Of a DNA stretch of 9,271 nt, positions 1 through 6,217 are shown piece by piece. The stretch lies in contig JBCBRU010000340.1 in the NCBI GenBank assembly GCA_039819565.1, forward strand, positions 1 to 9,271. The letters are read 5' to 3'. The DNA is from JAHQVK01 sp039819565. GTDB lineage: Bacteria; Myxococcota; Kuafuiibacteriia; Kuafuiibacteriales; Kuafuiibacteriaceae. A program made the position numbers and the translations under genes. A model generated the notes under the pieces. The model searched no databases. It saw only the letters and a list, made by a program, of their open reading frames with translations, and was not told the origin of the DNA. The stretch's first letter is position 1, and the number at the start of each line of letters is the position of its first letter.

Positions 1-564
1 CGGTCCTGGAAGTGGAACCTGCCCGATCACTTTTACCGCTTCGTCGCAGACCACGTCACCTTTGTCTCCGTCGACACCAACATGATCATGCTCGGTCTGG
101 AGTGGGTCCGGGACCAGCGAGGATGGATGCGGGAGCAGCTCGCGGCCGTCGAGACCCCATGGGTCGTAGCCTTTGGTCACCATCCTTGGCGCTCGAACGG
201 AGGCCACGGTAACGCCGGAAACTACGACGGACTGGGACGCTTGGACATTACCGGACTCGTCTCCGGGCGCCGTCTCGCCGAATTCTTCGCTGAGGAGCTG
301 TGCGCGGGGGTGGACCTCTATCTATCTGGCCACGACCACAATCGACAGGTTCTCGAAGCCCCGGATGGCTGCCGCACCGAGCTCGTGGTGTCGGGCGCGG
401 GATCCAAGCTGGACGGCCTAGAGCGTCGCGACGGAAACCCCACCCGATTCGAGGAGGACGGCCACGAGGGCTTCTTCTGGTTCGAGATCACGGATCGAGC
501 CCTCACGATGGAAGCATGGCGGAAGGACGGCACCCGGGACTTTCGCCGCACCCTTCAGCGATAG
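1..564 (+). CDS. Metallophosphatase, purple/tartrate-resistant acid phosphatase type (C-terminal part, 5' truncated)
   Basis: The frame is open from base 1 to the TAG at 562-564, giving 187 residues; the start lies before the window. Two metal-ligand blocks of the calcineurin-like phosphoesterase fold are visible: GHHPW at nt 175-189 and SGHDHN at about nt 325-342. Together with the upstream RSWKWNLPDHFYRF and VDTN segments, they resemble the tartrate-resistant acid phosphatase (ACP5-like) subfamily, whose members carry a similar GHYP block, a GHDHN block and a WN(F/L)P segment. Such enzymes hydrolyse phosphomonoesters with a binuclear Fe/metal centre and are usually exported. Export cannot be judged here because the N-terminus is missing. 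The 3' end overlaps the convergent CMD gene by 10 bp (555-564). The metallophosphoesterase fold is near certain; the TRAP subfamily is likely; the physiological substrate is unknown. Confidence 0.85.
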   Translation, partial: RSWKWNLPDHFYRFVADHVTFVSVDTNMIMLGLEWVRDQRGWMREQLAAVETPWVVAFGHHPWRSNGGHGNAGNYDGLGRLDITGLVSGRRLAEFFAEELCAGVDLYLSGHDHNRQVLEAPDGCRTELVVSGAGSKLDGLERRDGNPTRFEEDGHEGFFWFEITDRALTMEAWRKDGTRDFRRTLQR

Positions 565-1103
565 CGGTCGTGGGCGGGACGGCCGAGGGCCACCAGCATC
601 GCAACCATCGTATATAGCCCCACGAGCTGGGTCAGTTCGATGAGGGTGGCCTCGTCATGGTGGGCTCGGGCCGCGGCGTAGGGAGCGTCGTCCACGCGGC
701 GTCCCTTCACGAGGTCTTCGACGAGCTCCAGGGCTGCTCGCTCGGCGGGCGTCCAAGTTTCCGCGGAGAGATCTGAAGTCTGGAGGTCATCGATCTCGAG
801 GCGCGACAGGCCCATCCTCTCGGAGATGGTCTGCACGTGGAGGTTCCATTCATAGGCACAGTCAGCGGCCGCGCAGGTGCGGAGAATGACCGCTTCGCGC
901 AGTCGCTTGGGCAGGGTTCGACGGTCCATGAGGCCAGTGGGCCCAATGAGGCCGCGATCCACCATGTCGATGAAGAGCCCCTCGTTTCGAGCCACGGTGA
1001 GATAGAGCTGAGGCAGAGGCAGCTCCGGGGGGAAGATCCGGTCCATCCGAGCCTGAAGCTCCGGGGAAAGCGGTGAGGCGAGCGGTTCGATGCGGGCCGT
1101 CAT
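555..1103 (-). CDS. Carboxymuconolactone decarboxylase (CMD/AhpD-like) family protein
   Basis: Predicted 182-residue all-helical protein. The CMD core is at residues 66-100: KRLREAVILR, then C77, C82, then YEW with E85, and H89. This pattern (Arg-rich helix, cysteines, Y-E-W, His three to four residues on) is typical of the AhpD-like/CMD superfamily. Family members include gamma-carboxymuconolactone decarboxylases and peroxidase-like or reductase-like proteins. The two cysteines are separated by four residues, not two as in the AhpD CxxC, so classical AhpD thiol chemistry is not assured. ATG at 1101-1103 is preceded by an AGGA (complement of 1109-1112) five bases away, which supports this start. 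It is divergent from an HxlR-type regulator, with an operator directly upstream of its ribosome site, so regulation by that protein is likely. Family is confident; substrate is unknown. Confidence 0.87.
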   Translation of the reverse strand: MTARIEPLASPLSPELQARMDRIFPPELPLPQLYLTVARNEGLFIDMVDRGLIGPTGLMDRRTLPKRLREAVILRTCAAADCAYEWNLHVQTISERMGLSRLEIDDLQTSDLSAETWTPAERAALELVEDLVKGRRVDDAPYAAARAHHDEATLIELTQLVGLYTMVAMLVALGRPAHDRYR

Positions 1104-1112
1104 GTCGTTCCT

Positions 1113-1129
1113 GCTACGTTTTCTGTAGC
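1113..1129. promoter_or_regulatory. Palindromic operator, copy 1 (CMD side)
   Basis: GCTACGTTTTCTGTAGC is a perfect 5-bp inverted repeat (GCTAC/GTAGC) with a 7-bp spacer. It ends nine bases from the CMD start codon (minus strand) and abuts its AGGA ribosome site. A second copy, differing at one base, lies 38 bp to the right. A dyad of this size in a divergent HxlR intergenic region fits a dimeric winged-helix binding site. The repeat is seen directly; the binding protein is inferred. Confidence 0.7.
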
Positions 1130-1150
1130 GATCGAGAGGCTCGAAATCAA
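1122..1150 (-). promoter_or_regulatory. Possible sigma70-type promoter for the CMD gene
   Basis: Read on the minus strand, TTGATT (1145-1150) and TACAGA (1122-1127) are separated by exactly 17 bp. They match the -35 consensus at 4 of 6 bases and the -10 consensus at 3 of 6. The candidate -10 lies inside palindrome copy 1, which would give simple steric repression. The match is weak and rests partly on this logic. No comparably good plus-strand promoter was found for the regulator. Confidence 0.3.
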
Positions 1151-1167
1151 GCTACGATTTCTGTAGC
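1151..1167. promoter_or_regulatory. Palindromic operator, copy 2 (regulator side)
   Basis: GCTACGATTTCTGTAGC is identical to the copy at 1113-1129 except for one spacer base (A for T). It ends eight bases before the GTG start of the HxlR-type gene, mirroring the nine-base gap on the CMD side. The near-symmetric placement suggests that one protein controls both transcripts, including its own. Confidence 0.7.
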
Positions 1168-1175
1168 TAGAAAGC

Positions 1176-1508
1176 GTGTCCAAGGCCGCCATCAACGCGG
1201 CGATAGATCTCTTCCATCGTCGTTGGGTGCTTCGCATCATTTGGGAGCTGAGATCGAAGCCGCTCACTTTTAGGGCGCTGAGAGCGGCCTGCGACGAGAT
1301 CTCGCCTACGGTCTTGAATCAGCGTCTCGCGGAGCTTCGGGAGGTACGAATCGTGGTTCACCAAGACGGCGCGGGGTACGCGCTGTCTCCGCACGGGGAA
1401 AGGCTGCTGGTCGCGATGGCGCCCATGATGGAATGGGCAAGCGCCTGGCACGAGGAGGTCACAGGTTCTGGCGGTACCCCTCGATCATCGCCTGAGGATG
1501 ATGGCTGA
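1176..1508 (+). CDS. HxlR-family winged-helix transcriptional regulator
   Basis: Predicted 110-residue protein. The HxlR winged-helix core runs through residues 5-75. It includes RRWVLRIIWEL (15-25), LTFRALRAA (30-38), the recognition-helix segment ISPTVLNQRLAELR (42-55) and a wing ending in GYALSPHGERL (67-77). GTG at 1176 is the only usable start: an in-frame TAG lies at 1164-1166, inside operator copy 2, and there is no good ribosome site between. The conserved N-terminal CP motif of redox/aldehyde-sensing members (HypR, YodB type) is absent; the only cysteine is C39. Ligand or electrophile sensing through an N-terminal cysteine is therefore unlikely. The gene is divergent from the CMD gene, its probable target. 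The tail (TGSGGTPRSSPEDDG) is low-complexity and probably disordered. The stop is 3 bp from the end of the convergent membrane-protein gene. Confidence 0.88.
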   Translation: MSKAAINAAIDLFHRRWVLRIIWELRSKPLTFRALRAACDEISPTVLNQRLAELREVRIVVHQDGAGYALSPHGERLLVAMAPMMEWASAWHEEVTGSGGTPRSSPEDDG

Positions 1509-1511
1509 GAG

Positions 1512-2402
1512 TCAGTATCCGTAGCTGTTCGAGTCTTCGGCGTCGTCCGCGGCTTCGGGGGCGCCCTGCACGGCCGCAACCGAGATAGCTGCCGCGGCGA
1601 CCGCGAACGTCAAGGCTCCCTGCATAACCAAGCCCTGCAGGCCAGACTGCGCGAAGGGGTTCCTGCGAGCGGCAAGTAGCGTCAGAGGAACGAACGCCAC
1701 CAGCGCCGCCGTGAGAGTGCTCACCTCGGCGTAGTGAACCCCGGCTAGCACCAGCCCCAAAACAACCACCGAGATCGGGCCGGCCAGAAGCCGGGCCGGG
1801 TCGAGCTCCGGCCTGAGGAGCCCGAGCACCGTGATCACCCCGAGCGTAGCCGTCGCTCCTCCCGTCTCTTGACCGAGGAGCATCGTGCCCGAGGCCGCGA
1901 GCGCAATGGCTCCTGCGGTGCCCCAGATCGTGAGGGCAAGGGGGATCTTGGGGCCTTTCACGGCCTCCCGCTGGGCGTCGATCACCGTCCACGCCAAGAA
2001 GATCGCCCCGCCCGCTCCGAGCACCCAGGCGAGGGTGGTGCCCAGACCCCAGCTCCCGTTCACCAGGGGCGAGAGCACGAGGAAGGGCACGAGGAGCGAG
2101 ATCAATCCTCGGAACCCGAGGTGAGCCGCCGGGGGAGCTCCGGTTCGATCGAGGACCAGAACCCCCACGGCGGCGAGGAGGCTCATCCACACCGCCCACT
2201 GGCTGTAGTCGGACGGCGGAAGCCCCGGGAGGCTCTTGACCGCCCAGATCGCGGCAAGAGCGCCGAGGCTCGGGGCCAACGCGACCGACCAGCGACCGCC
2301 CGCCACGGGCGAGCCGGGACGCCACAGCTGATGTCCGATCGAGACCAGCGCGGTGGCCACGACGATGGGAAGGACGACGGAGAGGATGAGCGCCTGAACC
2401 AT
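1512..2402 (-). CDS. Uncharacterised integral membrane protein, about 9-10 helices
   Basis: I do not recognise a named family for this 296-residue protein. Hydrophobic stretches lie at about residues 3-22, 38-57, 68-86, 97-112, 118-142, 154-176, 183-197, 206-224, 228-245 and 258-278. It ends in a short acidic, polar tail (APEAADDAEDSNSYGY). Few charged residues fall inside the helices, and no transporter or enzyme motif is visible. The ATG (complement of 2400-2402) is 4 bp after the stop of the upstream yceI-like gene, so the two are almost certainly co-transcribed and perhaps translationally coupled. The frame is clearly coding: long, hydrophobic and free of stops. It could be a small-molecule or isoprenoid-related membrane protein acting with the YceI partner, but that is a guess from context alone. 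Confidence 0.8.
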   Translation of the reverse strand: MVQALILSVVLPIVVATALVSIGHQLWRPGSPVAGGRWSVALAPSLGALAAIWAVKSLPGLPPSDYSQWAVWMSLLAAVGVLVLDRTGAPPAAHLGFRGLISLLVPFLVLSPLVNGSWGLGTTLAWVLGAGGAIFLAWTVIDAQREAVKGPKIPLALTIWGTAGAIALAASGTMLLGQETGGATATLGVITVLGLLRPELDPARLLAGPISVVVLGLVLAGVHYAEVSTLTAALVAFVPLTLLAARRNPFAQSGLQGLVMQGALTFAVAAAAISVAAVQGAPEAADDAEDSNSYGY

Positions 2403-2406
2403 GGCT

Positions 2407-2958
2407 TTACTGCTTGATACCCTCGACGCTGATGATCAGCTCGACGTTGTTCGAGAGAGCGCCGGGATAGGTGTCGACCCCGAAGGCGATGCGATCGACG
2501 GTCATGGTGGCCTCGAAGCCGGTGCGGAACTTGCCTTGCGGGCCCTTACCCTCGCCGGTCTTCTTGACCGTCATCACGACAGGGTTGGTCTTCCCCTTCA
2601 TGGTGAGCTTACCCATGACCTTGAAGCCGTCGGCGGTCTTCTCGGCCTTCTCGCCCTTAAAGGTGACCTTGGCGTGCTGCTTGGCGTTGAAGAAATCCGG
2701 GCTCTTCAGGTGGTCGTCGCGCTTCTTGTTGCCGGTGAAGAGGCTGTTCGCGTCAATTTCGACCTCGACGGAGCCCTTCTCAGGGTCGAAGTTGCCCGAG
2801 ATCTTGGTGAACATGCCGTAGGCGTTGGCGATGCCGAAGTGGCTAGCCTTGAAGATCACGAAGGAGTGCGACGGATCGAGGGTGTGGGGCGCAGCCGAGG
2901 CGGCGGCGGAGGACAGAGCAAAGGCCGCGGCGAAAGCGGCCGGGATGAGCTTGTTCAT
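2407..2958 (-). CDS. YceI family periplasmic lipid/isoprenoid-binding protein
   Basis: Predicted 183-residue protein with a clear Sec signal peptide: MNKLIP, a hydrophobic core to about residue 19, and a cleavage site near ASA/AP at 22-23. The mature part starts with TLDPSHSFVIFKASHFGIANAYGMF, the typical YceI opening (Y/L-D-x-x-H-S-x-V-x-F-x-x-x-H-x-x-x-x-x-x-G-x-F). It continues through SLFTGNKKRDDHL, SPDFFNAKQHAKVTF and the GKLTMKGKTNPVV block. YceI proteins form a lipocalin-like beta barrel that binds polyisoprenoids or other amphiphiles in the periplasm. It is first in a two-gene minus-strand operon with the membrane protein 4 bp downstream. The 79 bp separating it from queC holds no convincing terminator, so read-through from queC is possible. 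Ligand is unknown. Confidence 0.92.
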   Translation of the reverse strand: MNKLIPAAFAAAFALSSAAASAAPHTLDPSHSFVIFKASHFGIANAYGMFTKISGNFDPEKGSVEVEIDANSLFTGNKKRDDHLKSPDFFNAKQHAKVTFKGEKAEKTADGFKVMGKLTMKGKTNPVVMTVKKTGEGKGPQGKFRTGFEATMTVDRIAFGVDTYPGALSNNVELIISVEGIKQ

Positions 2959-3037
2959 TGCCGGCCAGGTACCCCAACCCGGGTCTCAGGGCACGAAGGA
3001 GAAGCACTCAGACCTCGAACAGAGTGTTGCCTTTGAA

Positions 3038-3751
3038 CTATTGAAGCGCGTAGCGGGTGACGTCCGTCATACCCGCTTCTTCGAAGCCTCGCCTGCGCAA
3101 CGTGCACGACTCGCAAGCGCCACACGCGAGGCCCCCCACCGGGTCGTAGCACGAATGGGTGATCGAGAAGTCGACCCCCAGCGCTACGCCTTTTCGGATG
3201 ATGTCGGCTTTGGTCATCGACATGAGCGGGGAATGCACGCGGTAGCGGCCCCGCCCCTCCACGGCGTCGGCGGTGGCCACGTTGGCCAGGGCCTCGAAAG
3301 CGGACACGAACGCGGGACGGCAGTCTGGGTAGCCGGAATAGTCGACGGCGTTGGCCCCGAAGAAGAGGTCGAAAGCCCCTACGACCTCGGCCAGCCCCAG
3401 CGCGAGGGAGAGGAATACGGTGTTGCGAGCCGGTACGTAGGTCACGGGGATGCCGCCCTGCCCCGGCTCGGTGCCCTTGGGCACGTCGAGGCCCAACTCC
3501 GTGAGGGCGCTCCCTCCGAGGCGGCCGAGATCGACGCCGACCACATGATGTCCGGCGAGATTGAGGGCTTTCGCCACTCGGCCGGCCGCCTCGAGCTCGA
3601 CGCGGTGCCGCTGCCCATAGTCGAAGGACAGGCCGTGCACCCGATAGCCCGCAGACTGCGCCATGGCCGCGACGGTGGTGGAGTCTAGACCGCCGCTGAG
3701 GAGCACCACGGCCGCCGGCTTGGATTCCGAGGGCGCGTCCGATGCGTTCAT
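3038..3751 (-). CDS. queC: 7-cyano-7-deazaguanine synthase
   Basis: QueC converts 7-carboxy-7-deazaguanine to preQ0 with ATP and ammonia, in the cytoplasmic queuosine/7-deazaguanine pathway. The 237-residue protein has the N-type PP-loop SGGLDST at residues 19-25 and FDYGQRHRVE at 43-52. It also has YVPARNTVFLSLAL (105-118), GANAVDYSGYPDCRP (132-146) and the C-terminal zinc site C201, C210, C213, C216 (SCYDP then CGACESC). All are intact and the length is normal. ATG is the complement of 3749-3751; its ribosome site is weak. No queD, queE or queF lies in the window, so queC is isolated from its pathway here. Upstream is a 146-bp divergent region shared with the tRNA-Leu promoter. It contains a 7-bp inverted repeat (3798-3804/3819-3825) of unknown role, and I see no preQ1 riboswitch there. 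Confidence 0.96.
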   Translation of the reverse strand: MNASDAPSESKPAAVVLLSGGLDSTTVAAMAQSAGYRVHGLSFDYGQRHRVELEAAGRVAKALNLAGHHVVGVDLGRLGGSALTELGLDVPKGTEPGQGGIPVTYVPARNTVFLSLALGLAEVVGAFDLFFGANAVDYSGYPDCRPAFVSAFEALANVATADAVEGRGRYRVHSPLMSMTKADIIRKGVALGVDFSITHSCYDPVGGLACGACESCTLRRRGFEEAGMTDVTRYALQ

Positions 3752-3836
3752 GACGCGAGGCGTGGCCTACCTGACCTGACCTGTCCACTCGAGTCTCGCT
3801 CCCGGCCCGACCCGCTTTCGGGAGCCGAAGACCGAC

Positions 3837-3863
3837 TTTACAAGCACCGCCGTCGGCGATAAT
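3837..3863 (+). promoter_or_regulatory. Probable sigma70-type promoter of tRNA-Leu and the tig-clpPX cluster
   Basis: TTTACA (3837-3842) matches the -35 consensus at 5 of 6 bases. GATAAT (3858-3863) matches the -10 consensus at 5 of 6. The 15-bp spacer is shorter than the usual 17. Transcription would begin near 3870, about 28 bases before the tRNA 5' end. The stretch after the -10 is GC-rich, as often seen in stable-RNA promoters under stringent control. The motif is good for such GC-rich DNA, and its position is right. Confidence 0.55.
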
Positions 3864-3897
3864 GGCACGCGTCCGGCTATCAAAGGTCGGGACACCC

Positions 3898-3979
3898 GCG
3901 AGGGTGGCGGAACTGGTAGACGCGCTGGATTTAGGTTCCAGTGGGCTAGCCCGTGGGGGTTCGAGTCCCCCCTCTCGCA
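3898..3979 (+). tRNA. tRNA-Leu (anticodon UAG)
   Basis: A full 82-base cloverleaf can be folded. The acceptor stem is 3898-3904 with 3972-3978 (one G-T pair), with discriminator A at 3979. The anticodon stem is 3925-3929/3937-3941, its 7-base loop TTTAGGT carries TAG at 3932-3934, and the anticodon reads CUA-type leucine codons. A long variable arm lies at about 3942-3954, as expected of class II tRNA-Leu. The T stem is 3955-3959/3967-3971 with loop TTCGAGT. CCA is not encoded, so it must be added by nucleotidyltransferase. Only 24 bp separate it from tig, so it probably heads the same transcript and is released by RNase P and 3' processing. Confidence 0.97.
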
Positions 3980-4003
3980 AAGCCGGCGCCGGCGAGCCAC
4001 ACG

Positions 4004-5359
4004 ATGAACATCGAGGTCGAAGAAGTCTCCAGCGTGGAGCGCAAGATCACTGTCCAGATCCCCTGGGACACGGTTCAGAAGGAGCTCGACGACGCCTATC
4101 GGGGCCTTCAAAAGAAGGCCCGGGTCCGTGGATTCCGACCGGGCAAGGTGCCCAGGAAGGTCCTCGAGCAGTATTACCGTCAAACGGTGGAGGGAGAGGT
4201 CGTCGGTCGTCTCATCGACGAGGGCTTCCGGAAGGCGGTCGACGACAACGACCTGTTTCCGATCGACCGACCGAACCTCGAAACGGCGCCCTCGGTCAGC
4301 AAGGGCGAGACCCTCTCCTTTGTGGCCACGGTGGCCGTGAAGCCGGAGATCGATCCCCAGAACGTCGAAGGCATCGAGGTCGAGCGGAAGGTCCGCGACG
4401 TCACCGACGAGGAGGTCGAGGCTGAGCTGCTCGCCCTGCGCGAAAAGGCCACGGTGGTGGAGCCCATCGAGGATCGCAGCGAAGCGGCGTCGGAAGACCT
4501 CGCCGTCGTCGACTTCTTCGGGACGGTGGGCGGCGAGGACTTCAAGGGCGGCAAGGGCATCAACTACACCGTCGAGATCGGGTCGGGGCGGATGATTCCC
4601 GGCTTCGAGGACCAGCTGATCGGCATGAAGATCGGCGACGAGAAGAGCTTCACGCTGCGCTTTCCGGAGGGCGAGGGTCCTGAGGAAGCGCAGGGGAAAG
4701 ACGTCGACTGGCGGGTGGAGCTCAAGGAGCTGAAAACCAAGATCCTCCCCGACCTCGACGATGAGTTCGCAAAAGATCTCGGCGAGTACGACACCCTCGA
4801 CGAGCTCCGCGACGGCATTCGTAAAAATCTCGCCACCCGCGAGGACGCCAAGAGCCGCCGCCTCCTGCGAAATCAGGTGATGGAGGCGATGATCGAAGCC
4901 AACGAGGTGGACGTGCCGCCGGCCATGGTGGATCGCCAGATCGAGTACATGCTGCAGGATACCCTGCGCTACGTGCAGCAAGCCAACGACCCGAAGATCA
5001 TGGAGATGATCGACAAACTACGGGTCGAGGCCCGCCCCTCGGCGGAAAAACAGGTGAAGGGCATGCTCCTCCTCGAGGGCGTGGCTCGGATCGCCAATCT
5101 GCAGGTGAGCGGCGAAGAGCTCGAGGGCCGGATCCAGGAGCTGTCTCGAGAGCACCGGATCCCGGTCCCGCAGCTGCGGAAGCAGCTCGTCGAGAACGAC
5201 CAGATCGACGGGATTCGCTACAACATGCTCCAGGACAAGGCCCTCGACCACGTCGTCGAGAAGGCCAGCATCACCGAGAAGAAGGTGACCGCGGAGGAGC
5301 TCGAGGCCGCCCTCAACGAGGGGCACGACGTCGGCTCGGACGACGAGAGCGAAGACTGA
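4004..5359 (+). CDS. tig: Trigger factor, ribosome-associated chaperone and peptidyl-prolyl isomerase
   Basis: Trigger factor docks at the ribosomal exit tunnel and shields nascent chains. The 451-residue protein has the ribosome-binding N-domain (1 to about 118) with the signature GFRPGKVP at 43-50. An FKBP-type PPIase domain spans about 155-245 and includes IGSGRMIPGFEDQLIGMKIG. The C-terminal chaperone arms span about 248-430, followed by an acidic tail ending DDESED. Length is close to the usual 430-450. The ATG at 4004 is preferred, with GGCGAG seven bases upstream. The frame stays open to an ATG at 3953, but that start is inside the tRNA T arm, and its extra 17 residues are translated tRNA. 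clpP and clpX follow, the standard tig-clpP-clpX order. The 182-bp gap to clpP leaves room for its own promoter. Confidence 0.97.
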   Translation: MNIEVEEVSSVERKITVQIPWDTVQKELDDAYRGLQKKARVRGFRPGKVPRKVLEQYYRQTVEGEVVGRLIDEGFRKAVDDNDLFPIDRPNLETAPSVSKGETLSFVATVAVKPEIDPQNVEGIEVERKVRDVTDEEVEAELLALREKATVVEPIEDRSEAASEDLAVVDFFGTVGGEDFKGGKGINYTVEIGSGRMIPGFEDQLIGMKIGDEKSFTLRFPEGEGPEEAQGKDVDWRVELKELKTKILPDLDDEFAKDLGEYDTLDELRDGIRKNLATREDAKSRRLLRNQVMEAMIEANEVDVPPAMVDRQIEYMLQDTLRYVQQANDPKIMEMIDKLRVEARPSAEKQVKGMLLLEGVARIANLQVSGEELEGRIQELSREHRIPVPQLRKQLVENDQIDGIRYNMLQDKALDHVVEKASITEKKVTAEELEAALNEGHDVGSDDESED

Positions 5360-5401
5360 GGCGCCCGGCGCTTCTCGCCCGGCCCACGCCGCCGCCGATT
5401 C

Positions 5402-5438
5402 TTCGGTGGACGGGCGCGTGGGTGCCGAGCCCACCGAA
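5402..5438 (+). other. Inverted repeat in the tig-clpP gap
   Basis: TTCGGTGG (5402-5409) is perfectly complementary to CCACCGAA (5431-5438) across a 21-base loop. The loop contains an alternative 5-bp pairing, GTGGG (5418-5422) with CCCAC (5430-5434), which shares bases with the first. There is no T-run, so it is not an intrinsic terminator. It may be an mRNA processing or stability structure between tig and clpP, or chance in GC-rich DNA. Confidence 0.35.
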
Positions 5439-5541
5439 AGGCTGGACCCTCGGCGCAATCCCCGTCACCATCATTTGACGCCGCCCGGAGCGCTTCCAAG
5501 ATGGACGCGCGGCCGCGCTCGGCCGCAGAGGCACCCTACTA

Positions 5542-6150
5542 GTGAGCTATCTGGTTCCGACCGTCATCGAGCAGACCCACCGGGGAGAGCGGGCCTACGA
5601 CATCTGGTCCCGCCTGATGAAGGACCGCATCATCTTCTTGGGCACCGAGGTCACGGACGACATCGCCAACGTCATCGTCGCCCAGCTCCTGTTCCTCGAG
5701 TCCGAAGATCCGGACAAGGACGTCAACCTCTACATCAACAGCCCCGGCGGCTCGATTACGGCCGGCTTGGCCATCTACGACACGATGCAGTACGTCCGGT
5801 GCCCGATCACCACGATCTGCATCGGTCAGGCCGCTTCGATGGGCGCGGTGCTCCTGGCTGCCGGCACCAAGGGTCGGCGTAAGGCGCTGCCTCATTCACG
5901 GATCATGATCCACCAGCCCATGGGGGGCGCCCGCGGTCAGGCTTCGGACATCGAAATCCAGGCCCGGGAAATCCTCCGCATGCGGGAGACCCTCTATCGG
6001 CTCTTGGGTGAGCACACCGGCCGTTCCGAGGCCCAGATCGAGACCGACTCGGACCGCGATAAGTTCATGTCGGCGGTGGAAGCCCAGGAATACGGCCTGA
6101 TCGACGACGTAGTGTTCAACAAGAAGACTGAAGAGCAGGAGAAGGCCTGA
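5542..6150 (+). CDS. clpP: ATP-dependent Clp protease proteolytic subunit
   Basis: ClpP forms the tetradecameric serine-protease chamber that degrades proteins fed in by ClpX or ClpA. The 202-residue protein contains LYINSPGGSITAG (63-75) and the catalytic triad Ser99 (GQAASMGA), His124 (MIHQP) and Asp173 (DSDRDKF). Spacings equal those of characterised ClpPs (25 and 49 residues). The N-terminus SYLVPTVIEQTHRGERAYDI aligns with the mature end of other ClpPs, so there is little or no propeptide. The start is GTG at 5542 with AGAGG ten bases upstream. The C-terminus is short and charged (KKTEEQEKA). clpX follows after 67 bp in the same direction, so protease and unfoldase are likely co-expressed. 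Confidence 0.98.
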   Translation: MSYLVPTVIEQTHRGERAYDIWSRLMKDRIIFLGTEVTDDIANVIVAQLLFLESEDPDKDVNLYINSPGGSITAGLAIYDTMQYVRCPITTICIGQAASMGAVLLAAGTKGRRKALPHSRIMIHQPMGGARGQASDIEIQAREILRMRETLYRLLGEHTGRSEAQIETDSDRDKFMSAVEAQEYGLIDDVVFNKKTEEQEKA

Positions 6151-6217
6151 GGGTAGCCCTTTTCCGGAACTCCGCGATTGAAAGCGCCGGCGTTTTCGGG
6201 CTCCATGATGGTGTCAC

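Noticed and set aside
3752..3897. preQ1 riboswitch ahead of queC
   Set aside because: No preQ1-type pseudoknot aptamer could be recognised. The region holds only short GACCT-type repeats, a 7-bp inverted repeat and the divergent tRNA promoter.
2955..3980. 341-residue minus-strand ORF across queC and the tRNA
   Set aside because: It starts in the antisense tRNA-Leu (REGGLEPPRASPLEP) and then runs through queC in the wrong frame.
3953..4003. 17-residue N-terminal extension of trigger factor
   Set aside because: That start lies in the T arm of tRNA-Leu. The ATG at 4004 has a ribosome site and matches the usual trigger-factor N-terminus.
3767..4981. 404-residue minus-strand ORF opposite tig
   Set aside because: It is a shadow of the trigger-factor gene. 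Part of it (ERGDSNPHGLAHW) is antisense translation of tRNA-Leu, a well-known false gene call.
5475..5503. Promoter for clpP (TTGACG with 17-bp spacer)
   Set aside because: The -35-like TTGACG is good, but the hexamer at the expected -10 (AAGATG) matches consensus at only 2 of 6 bases.
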